In this document: piece by piece, positions 5,067 to 5,159 of the stretch | Layout: the number at the start of each line of letters is the position of its first letter | Position numbering within the stretch: position 1 is the stretch's first letter | Source of the DNA: Collinsella sp. | GTDB taxonomy: Bacteria; Actinomycetota; Coriobacteriia; Coriobacteriales; Coriobacteriaceae | Direction: 5' to 3' | Assembly (NCBI GenBank): GCA_018382125.1 | Contig: JAGZQO010000050.1 | Coordinates: 1-5,159, forward strand | DNA: 5,159 bases | The notes under the pieces: model-generated | The model's input: the letters and a program-made list of their open reading frames with translations, nothing else | What the model was told of the DNA's origin: nothing | Databases searched by the model: none | Position numbers and translations under genes: made by a program

Positions 5067-5072
5067 ATTATC
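5067..5072 (-). promoter_or_regulatory. Candidate -10 box (GATAAT) beside repeated half-sites
   Basis: GATAAT on the minus strand matches the -10 consensus at 5 of 6 bases. No -35 hexamer is evident 16-18 bases upstream; instead that space holds CGGATGAA half-sites, the nearest ending 3 bases before the box. A start near 5060 would give the aminotransferase a leader of about 138 bases that includes the terminator. Confidence 0.4.
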
Positions 5073-5075
5073 GAC

Positions 5076-5126
5076 TTCATCCGAACACCTCCCACATTCA
5101 TCCGCACATGTACGGATGAATGTGGG
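5076..5126. promoter_or_regulatory. Operator-like array: 36-bp near-perfect palindrome plus an extra half-site
   Basis: Positions 5091-5126 form a palindrome in which 17 of 18 base pairs are symmetric; only 5105/5112 breaks it (a G-U wobble in minus-strand RNA). Its arms contain TTCATCCG (5097-5104) and the inverse CGGATGAA (5113-5120). A third TTCATCCG lies at 5076-5083, exactly 21 bases from the copy in the palindrome, which places it on the same face of the helix. Neither flank has a T run, so it is not an intrinsic terminator. Confidence 0.6.
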
Positions 5127-5159
5127 AACCCGATACCCTGAGGGCCGGACCGGCCGGCC

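Noticed and set aside
5116..5159. Possible plus-strand gene start (ATG at 5116) running off the right edge
   Set aside because: The ATG lies inside the palindrome and has no ribosome binding site; only 14 codons are visible.

Overview
The window looks like chromosomal DNA from a GC-rich anaerobic gut actinobacterium. The protein sequences and the terminator style fit Coriobacteriia, and Collinsella is my best guess, but this is inference from sequence feel and not from a search. All four convincing genes lie on the minus strand, so transcription runs from right to left. No gene-free stretch exceeds 300 bases; the longest are 1-204 (204 b), 3558-3758 (201 b) and 4923-5159 (237 b), and each is described below.

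Layout in transcription order: (i) 5159-4923 is an upstream region with a near-perfect 36-bp palindrome, repeated half-sites beside a good -10 box, a TTGCAA dyad, and an intrinsic terminator only 20 nt before the start codon of the next gene; (ii) 4922-3759 is a PLP-dependent class I/II aminotransferase; (iii) 3758-3558 is a leader with a weak promoter and a GC-rich hairpin just ahead of the ribosome binding site of (iv) 3557-2607, an L-lactate dehydrogenase that ends at a terminator (2575-2541); (v) 2480-1320 is a DUF2974-type putative serine hydrolase, bracketed on both sides by copies of a ~30-bp imperfect-palindrome repeat; (vi) 1209-205 is a YejK/NdpA-type nucleoid-associated protein, ending at a bidirectional terminator (186-145); (vii) 104-1 is a strongly structured, non-coding stretch cut by the window edge.

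The genes do not form an obvious operon: gaps are 101-201 bp and terminators or hairpins separate most of them. The aminotransferase and lactate dehydrogenase both act on 2-oxo acids (pyruvate chemistry), which could make their adjacency meaningful, but the other two genes have no evident metabolic link. In three hairpins (2543-2575, 3583-3615, 5091-5126) the imperfect positions are C/A mismatches on the plus strand but G-U wobbles on the minus strand, which suggests they act as minus-strand RNA. I found no CRISPR array, tRNA, rRNA, transposase or phage gene. The parts most likely to be undescribed are the structured element at the left edge, the repeat-flanked DUF2974 gene, and the regulatory region of the aminotransferase.
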